Positions 34,942 through 47,300 of a stretch of 64,000 bases of DNA are shown in pieces. How positions within the stretch are numbered: the first letter of the stretch is position 1; each line of letters begins with the position of its first letter. Origin of the DNA: Archegozetes longisetosus (lineage: Eukaryota > Arthropoda > Arachnida > Sarcoptiformes > Trhypochthoniidae); contig JAEMBT020000003.1 in assembly GCA_018873245.2 (NCBI GenBank), forward strand, positions 3,801,843-3,865,842. The letters run 5' to 3'. The translations under genes and the position numbers were made by a program. The notes under the pieces are model-generated. The model was not told the origin of the DNA. It ran no database searches and saw only the letters and a list, made by a program, of their open reading frames with translations.

Positions 34942-35193
34942 ATATACTTCTGTTTATGGTTGATGTAGAGTTTGAGTATTAGAGAGTAATATGATTACCA
35001 AGACTTGGTCTCCTATACGTAACATTCACCTTACTTAATCCTACTAAACTTAACTGTAAAAATGGCAATAGCAGTATATTTTGTTAAGCTAGATTAGGTA
35101 AGGGAAATGGTACAAGTAAAGCATTGGGCATAGGAAAATTTTCTTGTGGTAACCATATTACTTCTTAATACCCAAACTCTATATAGAAGTATA
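34942..35193. mobile_element. Foldback element, second locus
   Basis: The left arm TAGAGTTTGAGTATTAGAGA, continuing GTAATATGATTACCA, is an inverted copy of the right arm (TGGTAACCATATTACTTCTT, then AATACCCAAACTCTA). Outer pairing covers ATATACTTCT/AGAAGTATA and inner pairing covers CTTACTTAATC/GATTAGGTAAG. The total is about 250 bp and contains no ORF. The inner part (CTTAATCCTACTAAACTTAA) resembles the inner part of the 15.4-kb element, but the termini differ. Confidence 0.68.
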
Positions 35194-35670
35194 CACTACG
35201 TTGTATATCGTGGTAAATAACACGCAAACGGATTTAACAAGACAGAAAATTGCATTCAACACTCCTTTAAACAATTAAATTTTAGATTTTGAATTAATAA
35301 TAGCATATATATTGCATGCTATGTGTGCACCCCAAACATAATAATCTATGATAGATATGCTTTTAGAGCACGCTTCCTTGCTTACACTCTTAGCTATTAA
35401 TGCATATGCATAGTGTACAATATTGTAATTAATAAATCGATCATTAGCCTATATTGACACTTCATTGCAAACATTAGGAGTACTCTTTGAAACATGAAAA
35501 TAATGCATTAAAGCTTTACTTGTTTTGTTATTTTTAAAAATATGTTTGCAAGGAAGTAGCATTATGGGCTAATGTAAGGTTTATTAATTGTGATGCTGCA
35601 CTTTTTATTAAGTTTACATCATAAATATATGGCAAACCGATTGTATACATTTATACGCATCACTTACTCT

Positions 35671-35705
35671 AGTTGCTATCGTCCATTAATTCGTTTTTAA
35701 CAGTC
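35671..35705. mobile_element. Solo or partial end of the TA-flanked MITE family
   Basis: AGTTGCTATCGTCCATTAAT followed by TCGTTTTTAACAGT matches the right terminus of the MITE copies at 24008 and 59576. No matching left end could be assigned with confidence. Confidence 0.45.
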
Positions 35706-37597
35706 AATTTTGAAAACAAAGTCAAGGTTATCTAATACATAGCATTTAGAAATTGCTTTGTTAAAATATTGCATTAATTCGTAATCAGTGGCAAATATTT
35801 GAATTCAACTTTCATCTTTTCATGGCTCATCACAAAAATAAGCAGAAATAATGTGCAAATAAAAACATATTGTGAATAGCCGTATTAAAACATATGTTCA
35901 CAAAACGTATATGATTTTAGTTAAACATCATTTTTGTCATTGTGTTAATTTGTGAGCGAGTGTGAATCACTGTGTGATTGATTGCAGTTGAAAGTGATGC
36001 ACCCGTTCGTATATGTATTAATCATAAGTTTATTACAAACGACTAAAGCAAAAACATTGAGACGACCAATGCATTTGATTTTCAATATAATGCATAGTAC
36101 TTAAAAAGAATAATATTTTCTTTAGTATTATACAAGAATTGTGAAAAGCAAGTTTTGGATAGTAATGTTGAAGTAGTGTTGAATAAGGCTTTTATATTGT
36201 TATAAGGGCTGATTCGTGAGCTATTACTCAAATGATGGTGTATTCAAGTTGAGAATACTTGACATGAGCTCATCAACTTGTTATCCGTTCACAAGTAAGC
36301 TCTCCTTTCTTATTAACTAAAATTACACTTTTAATCATTATTTGCTTGAAATACTTTGTCATTTTGGTCAAATATTCAGTAATAAATTAGTTTTTGTAAT
36401 TTATTGGCAATGAATGATATACTCGATAAGATTTATTCAATTACTTTTAGAATTTGATACAATAGTTTAGTTGATTTTGTGCAATGCAATGATAAAGATT
36501 AAGTTCTTTAATAAAGTAAAGAATAAAATAAATGAGTTCACTTTCTCCATAGTAACCAACTTTCGTCTTAAACTTACTGTATATTCAACTTATCAACTAT
36601 ACTCAACTCTAACTAATTCTGTCGAGTAATCATTGACTAAAACTTTGATATTAAAAAACATTTTCATAAACAAAATGAAGATATTACAGGAGAAATGAGA
36701 ACTGATCCGTTCAGGTGGAGTTATATGAAATATTTTCACTGATTTTAGTTTGATTTTAGAAGAAATAGTAAAGTTTTGTTATAAGATCTATTGAGCTGTT
36801 ATATTATAGCGCATTCATATTTAGCTCGCTCATTCATTCATTTTTATTCTAACCCAAATCAAGACTAACTCTTAAGCAATAAGTCTCTTAAGTATGATTT
36901 TAATTGTATCAAATATAACGCTTCATTATGACTCTTCTCGACTGAAGGCTAACTTTAATAATTGGATTTAAGAAGTGATTGTAGACCATCATTGAAATAA
37001 GTCATTAAAGTGTTTGCTGATTTTTCAGTGTTATTTATTTAATTTGCTAGTGTTTCAAATGATTGCTTTCAGGAATATTTGAATTTTCTAGTTTGACGCC
37101 AAAATAGTTGACTTATTCTGATGAATGAATCTAAATTTGATATAAAATGCAAAAATGTTACTCTGGGAATAGCCGACAAAAATGAAGAGAAAGCAGAGCA
37201 ATATTTTTCTTGTTATACTTCAGCTGTAAACATTTGATTAAGAGTACCTTATTTAAAATGGAATCATTTAAAATTTATTTTATTTGGTATTCTTTCATAA
37301 CAAAATAACTTATACTTCATATGATATATTGATGAAGTAACTTAGCATACTTTCAGTGATATTTTCATGATTTACTCGAAAATTGTCAAGCTAAAATTGC
37401 CAAGCTATGCAACTAATATCTCCAAGCGCATATTAATCAAACAAGCAATGCTTAGTTTTATAGATATTTAATTAAGAGAATTTAGTCGTGGCATAGCATT
37501 ATCATAATTTTGATAAATTATTTTTTCCTACTGATGACTTTCTATTGATTCTGTTATTCTTTCTCTACAAACGAGTACTTTCTCTTTGACTTAATGG

Positions 37598-37628
<31 letters not shown>

Positions 37629-37670
37629 CGCTCGCTCGTCACTCACTCACTCACTCACTCTCTCACTCTC
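37598..37670. repeat. Compound microsatellite (TC)n-(CTCG)n-(CACT)n
   Basis: A TC run passes into three CTCG/CGCT units and then five CACT units before a short CT-rich end. This is a typical compound microsatellite grown by successive slippage. Confidence 0.9.
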
Positions 37671-40600
37671 AATAATGAGTCTGAAATCTTAATTGAAATC
37701 AGTGACCACACCAACAGAACCAATAGTATCGTAACATTAAGGAAACTTAAAATGCTATCACAACTAACAGAGAACAACGGACTGAACTTTTTTTTAAATT
37801 ATCATTTGACAATTCGCGATATAGCTTAAGCAATAAATTAAAATGATATTTTTTCACGCGCAATATTTAAGTTAATAGCTTAAATGATGAAAATTTGCAA
37901 ATTATTTGATGTTCTATACTCATAAGTTGATAATGATCATTTGCTAATGAATCTCTAGTGAAATGACCATTAACCAGGTATTTTAGGAGAAATTTGATCT
38001 CAAATTTACTACATTAGTCACTTGATCAATTGATTGAAACTTGAATCGCACCGAATTTGACTTTTTCAAGTGAAAAATAAAGAATTTTAAATAATACCGT
38101 TCAAGTTGAGCTTAATTTGCCCTGAGCTAAACTCAAGATTATGTTTGAACGAATTGGAACCTGCATTTCAATCAATTGGCCTCTTCATGATTATTCGGGC
38201 ATTAAGATGAGATTTATCTGATTGCTGAGCTGCACTTGCTTTCAAAAATTGACTAATAGCTAAAGCTGACGAATTCCCTGAATCTTTATTAAAATTTTAA
38301 GAATTCTCAAATGACATGCCTTCAAAGAGATTCTAGTGAACATCTATTCAAAATGAATCATTAAAAGGTTGAGCATTTGATCAAACTTAATCTAAATGAT
38401 TAGATTTAGTGAATATTTTAGAAGGCGGTCATATTTTATGCTAATGAAACATATTCGGAAAAGTGGTTATCAAACTTTTATGATAGAATTATTGAATAAA
38501 GTCTGTTTGACGTATAATTCTTTTATTCAACTTATCTGATAGACAAGAAGTAACTTATCGATTGAACTGAACTGAAAACTAAAGTCATAGTATGAATTAT
38601 ATGCGATGACTTACGTTTGATTCTATGCTCATCATGTTTTATATTCACTATTCATTGTTGAATAGAAGTTGAGAATAAGAAGCGCAGACTATCATCGATT
38701 GGTATAACTGTACGCAACGAGAATACACTATCAGTCTGTGTATAAACTTCCTGAATAGACTTTGTCACTACCCCAAAAATATACAATAGATTATGAAGTG
38801 TCGTTTCATTCGTGTCATATTTCCACAGCAGTTTCGCTATTCACCAAAATAACTTTGCTTATTATCTGTCAAAAATTAAATTATCAAAATAGACGAACAA
38901 ACCCATTTCTACTCTTCTTATGGATAGATTTACTCAATAAACAGACGCCCAGGGTTGTCGCTTTAAAGGAGCAGTGAATCATTTTAGTCAATATGAGAAT
39001 ATAAGAATATTCTATACAAGAATTTAAGAATATTATATATATGAATATAAAGAATTTAATAGATTATTTTGCATTGGTTGCAAGTGATGAAAGAGTAAAG
39101 GGATCGAATATTAAGGAGAATAGTGTATGTTGACGAACCTATCCTTTATCTCGCCTACAGTAACCTTATTGCTTAGAGAATATAATAAATTGCATATTCA
39201 CTTGCATTGCCTATTTTTGTTGCCTTCAAGTTATTCACTAGAAAATGCTTTCAGCCTATATCAACCAACATATCTATACAACAGTTATTTTTTTCATATT
39301 CCAACACTTGTTCTTTTTACTAGCATCAACTTTGACTCGCGTTTCTATCATACGATCACAATCTCAATTGATTCTAAGCAGATTCTATTAGTTTCTGATA
39401 AGATTCTATTGGATTCTGGCGTTTTTTCTGATATGAGTTGGTTTATAGATTTTAAACAACAATCAATTTTATTACATTTCGCTGACGCACTCATCATAAT
39501 ATGTCCAACACATTGAAGCCATGAAATGGACCCACAACTTACCAGACATGTTTTTCACAAATAAATTCTATAAAATATCTTCAAATGCTTGCAAATAAAA
39601 ATTTTCAATTTAAGAAGCCCTTTATAGGTCTGAATAAATTAGTCGATTTCAGAGCACAAAAACTTATTTTATTCGTCATGTTTTCATAGCTTAATATTAT
39701 TCAACTCATAAGAATATTTCAATCGTTTGAAAATAAAATTTTAATACCATTTTTAAGATATTTCCTAACAGGATATCTTAGATTAGTTATAAGTTATCAA
39801 TTTGAATGGAATACTTAAATGTTGTTTATGAGAAGCAAATATAGAAATGAATTTGAAGATATGGAATGCAATTCTGAAAACATTTTTGTTATAGATAAGA
39901 CTAGCTTTTATAGCTTGTCATTATTGTGTATGAGCATGATTGCTGAGAAACACATGCCAAACATAGTAATGGGTGACTGTCAATGAGATTCTCGTTTTCC
40001 TTATTCTTTCAGTTACTGCGGCTATTGTGGGATAGCATTTGGATAAAATGCTAGATTTCACAATGATGCATTCTTTCAAACAGACTACTTTTGGTAATAG
40101 TTTTATAAATAAAACAGAATATAATATGTTTGTCATGGCATGTAGTCGAGAATTATTCGGAAGCATCCTCACTTATTTGGCACTGGAGTAAATAGGCAAT
40201 CAAGCAGGAGCCATACATAATCAGAATCAATTAGACCCTAATTGGTTTTGTGTAGTGTAATATTAATGAAAGCTCGCCCTATTCCCAAACAGAATATGTG
40301 TATTTTTGGTTTCCTTCATTGCATGGAGCTTTTAGTGTCATATCAAACTTCTACTGCTATGCTTTAGTATATAACTTGTTATATGTTATGTCAAAAATGA
40401 TAATACAATCCTATGGCTATTTTTGTGCTTTTGATGCAAACGTATAAAGTTAAACATTTATCTAACATAACAAGAAAATGAAAAAGAGTTTTGGTCACCA
40501 TAATTAAAGCCACATAACACACGATTTCCACGAATCGAAGCTCTAAAGACAAACAAGAATTTCATTATTGACTTTCAACATGATTGGCTCTGCTTGCAGT

Positions 40601-41640
40601 ATATAATTGATGTTGCATTGAATAAATTTATTCTCGATGTCTTTCTAATGGTTAAGATTAATGATATGGACGCAGAAAATGAATGAAATGGCGAAATAGA
40701 AGGAGAAAGTTTAAAGTCTCGAATGTGGAAATAAGAAATCTTCAGATTCTATTGGTTGACATGTTAAGACTGGAGATGTATTGATATTATGCAATGTACT
40801 TTTTGGTGTATTATGTAATGTACTTTTTCACATATTATGCAATAACTTTTCAAAATTACAATTGTCATTATCAATAATCTAGACTTGGATTATTCGCACA
40901 TGAAATTGTATCTACTTATCGAAAATAATTGGTCTTTATTCTCTATTATCTGCGTATTTTACTCTTGATAAAAGTGTAAATCAGTCAAGTAGATATTTAA
41001 GAGTATGTTTCAATGGAAGAGTATGGTAATGGTTGAAGATGCAAATTGGCTGATTTTAATTTTTGTTTTATTTTCCTAAGCTCTGGCATAATGAACACTT
41101 TCAGAACTTAAGGAAAAAAAAGAATTTAATCTAATTATCAAACTAAAAGTTGAATAAAGCGCTTGACAAAAGCGTTAACATAAAACCTCAGTTTGACTGA
41201 GTTTGATTTGTTCGTAAAGTTCTCTCATTGTGTATAATCCTTCTTTTGACTTTTCTTTGGACTATTTTCTACCTTCTCTAATAAATGAGAGTTCAGTGCA
41301 GTTCAGTGCAGTTGAGTTGAGTCTTTGCGAGCATAAAATAACATGAATCAGTTCAGTGGCAACGGCTCAATGGGTATCAACTAATGTTAAGTAATCCCAT
41401 TTTCAGCCGTTAATGAAAAACTTCTTTTCAATCTGTCGAACAACTGAACTCCATATGTTTTATTCCTGGTTTTCTGCTGGTTATAATTATCTCCAATCAA
41501 TTTTACGACTGCAAACTTTTAGTCTGATTGCAGTTTATTAGTTTTGTTTCAAATCGAGTTAATTATTGGGTCGTTTCTAAGCTATTTAGTACTCATTACT
41601 ATTTAGATCTGAAAATTAGTTTTATCAGCAAAACGAGCAA

Positions 41641-41720
41641 CATTCTTCACATGTACCATTCTTCGCATGTACCATTCTTCGCATATACCATTCTTCATAT
41701 ATACTATTCTTCATAAATAC
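41641..41720. repeat. 16-bp minisatellite (CATTCTTCGCATGTAC)
   Basis: Five units of exactly 16 bp with a left-to-right drift in sequence (CACATGTAC, CGCATGTAC, CGCATATAC, CATATATAC, CATAAATAC), consistent with stepwise duplication and point change. Confidence 0.9.
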
Positions 41721-44244
41721 TTTTGCCGCATCAATACATCAATTCCAACAATGTTTATTGTGAATAGAAAACCAGAAAAAGTGCAGCCTATGTGATTAAA
41801 TCAAACTGAGATATATATATTGTAACATTCAGTATATATTGTATATCAGTTTGTACTCACACTATGCCATACTTTGCACTCTATCGTTAGCCTCAATCAG
41901 TATTACTGCATGAATGAAAGCATTACACGAACGAGTCATACTTTCTAAATGATTCCATCACATATGAGCCAAGTAAAAAATGCGAATCAATTAGAGCGAA
42001 AGCAACTAAACGTCGGACCTACATAACAGCGAAAGCCATATAGCAATGACTAACATACTATTCATTATTATTAAATTATCGTTTTTAATCCACATTTATA
42101 GCTAAAAAGATTCATATTCGACAATACCTCAACACATTTCAGTTTGACTGCGTAAGTGAACATTACTTAAAACTTAGATCTTAAAGTCTTACTTAATTCA
42201 ATTTGATCAAACTATACTAAAATAACCTAGCCTAACTCAACATTAAAGATGAAAGACTGAGAACTCTTGAACGCAGTTGAGCAACGATTCAGCTTTCAAA
42301 TAGCAGTGATTAAAAACAATTGAAATATTGCTATGATCTGTGAAATTTATGATTATATATGGGATTGACTCTTATGTGTTTTGGCTCTTTCGTAGTGATA
42401 CATTGTAAATTACACTCTACGCCGTATTTCTCCCTTAAAGCTACTGTTTGGTCACTTTTTCTATTCAATTAATAGGAAGTCCTAATCAATTCTCGATTTA
42501 TCTTTTGCTACTGATCTGATTCTTATTTTCTTTATAACAACTGCTAATATGAACAGAGATTTACATTGATTTTTTGTACTGTAATTAACTACTAATCAAG
42601 AGTGAAAAGTTTAGCTTGTATATCAGTTCTGGACTTTAAGGAAGTCCGTTCAGAGAACACTTGAAGGAATTGTTTTGAAAGCAAGTTAATTTCTAATTTA
42701 TCACTTCCTAATCATTTTTTGCCAACCATAGACCTATTTTCTATGAAAGGAATACCTCTTTTGAAACAAGTAATTCATAGTGATGTTGTTTAAGTCAACA
42801 TTAAATTTATGGGCTCAGTCACTTCATGCAAGAATATATAAATTCATTAGTAGTTTACAAATAAAGCCACAAAAAATTCATTTCAGATCTTTAAATTTAA
42901 TGCATTTTAGTGGGTATAGCATTTAATTATAAAACATACAGAACGTCATACGTCAAACATAAGATAATTATCACATTAAATCAAACAAACATTTAATTCG
43001 TATGCCTCACAATGAGTTAGTTTTTTCCTGCTTATATTCCTTAATGTTATAATAATTAAATTAACCAAATTATGTAAAACGATAATAGAAAGCTACTTTC
43101 CAGATAATGCCAGTCTATTAAATTAATTTGAATTTGTAATTTATAGTTAATGTGAAGACTGCTTAATAACTTGATCTTTATATTAATTTGATTTATGTAA
43201 TTCTTCAGGGCTTTAGTCAGTATAACAGTAAAAGTGCTGCTTCAGCATTAGATTCTCGATTCAAAACCTTTGTCTGTAATAAATAAAATTGAAGATAACT
43301 TTCCTGTTTATCTGCTGAAAATAATCGATTTCGGGTCAACGTTATTGACCGAATCATTTCAGTTTAAATTTGAAGAATGAAGCAGCCAGAGACTCGCGAT
43401 GATTAAGGAAATGAATGGATTTTCAATAAGGATGCTTGAGCAATACTTCAATGATACTTGTCGAAGCTTGTATGAGTTTGAATTGAAATTTTTCTTATTA
43501 TACCCTGAAAATGGTTGCTGTCAGCTTTCAGGTAATTTCAATAATTTAGGAACTTGGAGCGGACAAAATCAAACATTTAAGAGAATACCATTTTATTGGT
43601 GTTTCTTAATCCAAGTCCGGAAGAAATATTTGGTGAATTTGGAGGTTTTTTTAGGTTATAAAAGCTGAGATTAATCGTTAAGTCAGGTTGGAATGATCAC
43701 GTGTGCCTTTAATAACTTTCATAGCCATTCAGAACTTGTATGGGAGTAGTAAAGAATGGTCTAAATGATGCATTAGAAACTTCACGAATAGTAACTTTCT
43801 TACTATCATTTATTTCCAAATCTAATAATACACTAGCAATAAGAAGGACAGAAACTGTATTTTTATGGCCAAAATTTCCGCAATAGCTTCTCCACTCAAT
43901 TCTCTTTCTCTAAAATAGCTCTCAGCTCAACAAACTGTTTGATAGTTTTCTTCTCAAATTTACTGGTTTGCTAATACACTCACTATCAAATAGTTATATC
44001 TTAATTCTAGTCATCAACTGTCAGTCTAATCAATGCCAACCTCTCAGTCTAGGTGTAAAATATAAAAGCAAAATTTCAGATGTAATTCACTCTACAAATA
44101 CAAAACCATTTACGAGGTTTAAGGATTGTGAAACAAGTGCACAATACATGAATCTTTGTACTGTAGAATCACAATCTGTAGCCGAGTTTGTCCAGCACTT
44201 TAGCGAGTGTATAGCTTTTAAGAGGGCTTATGTATTAGTCCTAG

Positions 44245-44325
44245 GGAGTATAGAAATTTTAGGAGGGGTTTACGTAGTGTGTTATTACATAAACCCCTGT
44301 AAAAACCCTACACTCTTTAAGAGCA
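44245..44325. repeat. Strong hairpin within an imperfect palindrome
   Basis: AGGGGTTTACGTA (44264-44276) and TACATAAACCCCT (44286-44298) pair over 13 bases with one mismatch and a 9-base loop. Weaker pairing extends outwards (GGGAGTATAG/CTACACTCTT side). It is GC-richer than its surroundings. It may be the core of a foldback element or a structured RNA; neither is supported further. Confidence 0.55.
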
Positions 44326-47300
44326 TTACATAACGCGACAGCCATCCAGTTCTCAGATACGAATGAGCTTAACTAAAATTAAATAAATTAAAGTAACAGA
44401 CAATCAATTTTGATTATAACCTAGATTACTGAAAACTTATTAGCAATTATATTTTTCAACAAAATCACTTCTAATTAGTCACATACAACGTTTGTACTCG
44501 TTCAATGCTAGCTATACTTTCAATTATACTCGAATCATGTTTTCATTAATCATCAATCATTTTCTGTTTTGCTCGACGATGCCCAAAGTCAAGTTGGCTT
44601 CTGTTTGACTTGATCTAACTTGAGATATTATAAATTTTACTATCACTACTTACTTGTTCGTTGCAGTTATTCAGCCATTCAGACTCAGTATAGCAATGAG
44701 ACTAAGTATATAATTAGACTGAGGTATTAGGTTTTTTGTATGTTTGCTTTCCTTTATTGGTAGTTGAATTGATTTTTTACTTTCCAAAATATATCTACAA
44801 TATTCAGAATTTACATAATATTTTCTTTACTCCATTCAAAAGCATTAAAATTAATCCAAACTTTTGTATCTGATTAATCCGTTATTGAAGAAGAAAATCT
44901 GCAAATATGCTTTGATTTGAATGGCGAGAAGCGAAAGTAATTAAAATGAACGATATAAATAGAACATGACTAAAGCCGTTATGATTGAGAATCAGTTTCA
45001 ATTGTGACTCGAAGGTTGGTGGCATGTACAGTAAAGTAAACATGTTCTGCTCAGTAGTTTATCGCAGTATAAGTTAATGCAAGTTTCATTTATTTCTGCT
45101 CAACTAATTGTCAATAAAGCTTTCAAACAATTTGACCTCCATTTCATTATTTGCCGCTTTCTATAAATCTTTTAATAATGTTCAAATCCTTTCATTTCTT
45201 CCATTTAGTAATGAATTATTTACTTTAATTAACTATTTTCTAAATTAACATTAAATTTTAAAGAATTAGGCTATTTTTATTGCAAGCTTACGATCGCTAA
45301 TAATTTTTTTGCTCAAAATTGCTGCAGCGATTGATTCATTCCCATGCATCTTATTGTAATTTGAGTCAAAATCAATTTTTCTCCTCTGTTTGTGTTCAGT
45401 GCTAAATCAAATCGAAGCTGGATTTTAACAATAGTTAACGATCACTGAAATATTATTATAAATAAGGGATAATGAGATTCTTTGTTATTAGATTGATAAT
45501 GATTGGTGTTGTATTAATTTAGAATCTTAAACTTTTGACGAATAAATATTAATATTTATTGCTAGTTTAATAGTGATTTAAATTAGCAAGTCAATTTAAT
45601 ATTTATCAGCTAGCATACAAGAAAGTGTTTTTTCAATTTAATTACCAGAGTTTACTATTGGGCTTAATTGAAAAAATCAAACCCATGTGTATAATTAAAA
45701 AGATTGAGCAAACAGATTTAGGATCAGCGCTAATACATTAAATATGATCACTCACTAAACTGACTAATTTTATTATATTTAAAGTGAGCAAACATGAAAT
45801 TATGGATAAGTTATATTCGGCAAAATGGTTGCGTTTCATTAAAAGTAGGTGTAAATGAGCTCTACTAATGTGGTCACGTACCACCTAATCTAATACCAAT
45901 ACACTTACACATCTATTTAATAAAGCAAATATTATCACTTCTCAAATTTTCTTCAATCTTAGCTTTCCAAACAGATCTCCTGACTAATCAATTTCATATT
46001 TTCTTTATCTTCTTAATTTAACTTAAATAGAAAATTATTTGTTTGATTATTATGTGCAGTTTAGTTTGAGTAAAATAAATCTACATTTAGATTTGATATA
46101 TCTATTGATTTTCTCAAACTGTATGGAAACTAAAGTTCGGTCAGTAAAGACAAAAGCTTGCTTTCAAATTAAGTCAAATTTTATTTGAATGCTTTAAGAA
46201 TATATAAAAGTATCGGAGAAACAAAGAGCAAGTTCTTTGAAGAATCGTGTAAATACCGTGTATTGAAAATAGCTCTAACGAATCACAATTCGGATCAGAG
46301 TCAATTCAGCAAAACAAGTACAGTTTCAAACAATGTTTATTTATTTAGTTTGTTTGTTTAATTGTTAAACGTCTGTTAGACTTGCATAGAGGACCATATT
46401 TTTCATAAACAAAATACAGATTTTTACAGAAGCTAATTAACAAATTAAGATCAAACAGAGTTAGACATCGCAACTCCACAAAACGTGACTCTATCTTTAA
46501 AATTTAGTCCAATCATTGAAGTCAACTTAGCTAACAATATTAGACATCTGACTGAAAGTAGAAATTGAAATAATTCGTAAACCAAACTTATTTCAAATGA
46601 TTATTTTGTGCTGACAATTTCTAAACATTCTTCATATATAGTCTTAAACTGACAGATAAGCTTAAGTTGAGGATCCAGATGAGTTAGATTAAACTATTTT
46701 TAAAGCTATCAAACTTTGATGTGATTTCATTAAAGTTTTTCGATGAATTGAGCATAGCCAAACATACATCTATCGTGAAAATACAAATTATTTTCAAAGT
46801 TGACAATAAATGGATCCAATGCTATCAGAAACAATATATAATAATTATTTGTAAAAGATGGTTTGACTTGGCCTTCAATACAATATATTGTTTAAGTTGA
46901 CGACTTTGCGAACAGAGTTTTATGCATGAAAAAATCGATCTGATCAAATAAATGTTATTTATTTGTTGGTTTGACAGAGATTTTGTTGAAATTTAGCTTA
47001 GTTCCAAAAGATACTTGACACACAGTGTTAAATAATATTAAAATATAACTGCCAATAAAACCAAACTCGACTCACTCTTCTGTTTAACGTTAAACTCCTA
47101 TCAGTTAGAGGACAGGCAATCCAATCATGAGACTAACAAAAGACAATTTTCTTATTAAGAATATGACATGTTGGCTACATATAAATCCGAATTCATAACG
47201 TATAGTAACATTGAATAACTTTCTATACTTGGTCGGCTTAGCGCTTTTCTATAGAAAAAGAGAATTACTAAACTAAAGCTTATAAATAAAGCTTTTTATT

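Noticed and set aside
39127-39516. A 129-codon ORF, the longest in the desert
   Set aside because: Composition follows the T-rich background (Leu, Ser, Phe, Tyr, Ile). I recognise no motif, and it has no neighbouring exons or recognisable transcription signals.
43209-43272. tRNA-like stretch (GGGCTTTAGTCAGTATAACA, then a 5-bp stem with a 7-base loop)
   Set aside because: The loop would give a CTT anticodon but lacks the invariant T before it, and no proper T arm or acceptor stem can be formed.
43968-44333. A 121-codon ORF running into the 44.26-kb hairpin
   Set aside because: It lacks recognisable domains and its last part is the hairpin arm itself, so it is better explained by the repeat than by a gene.
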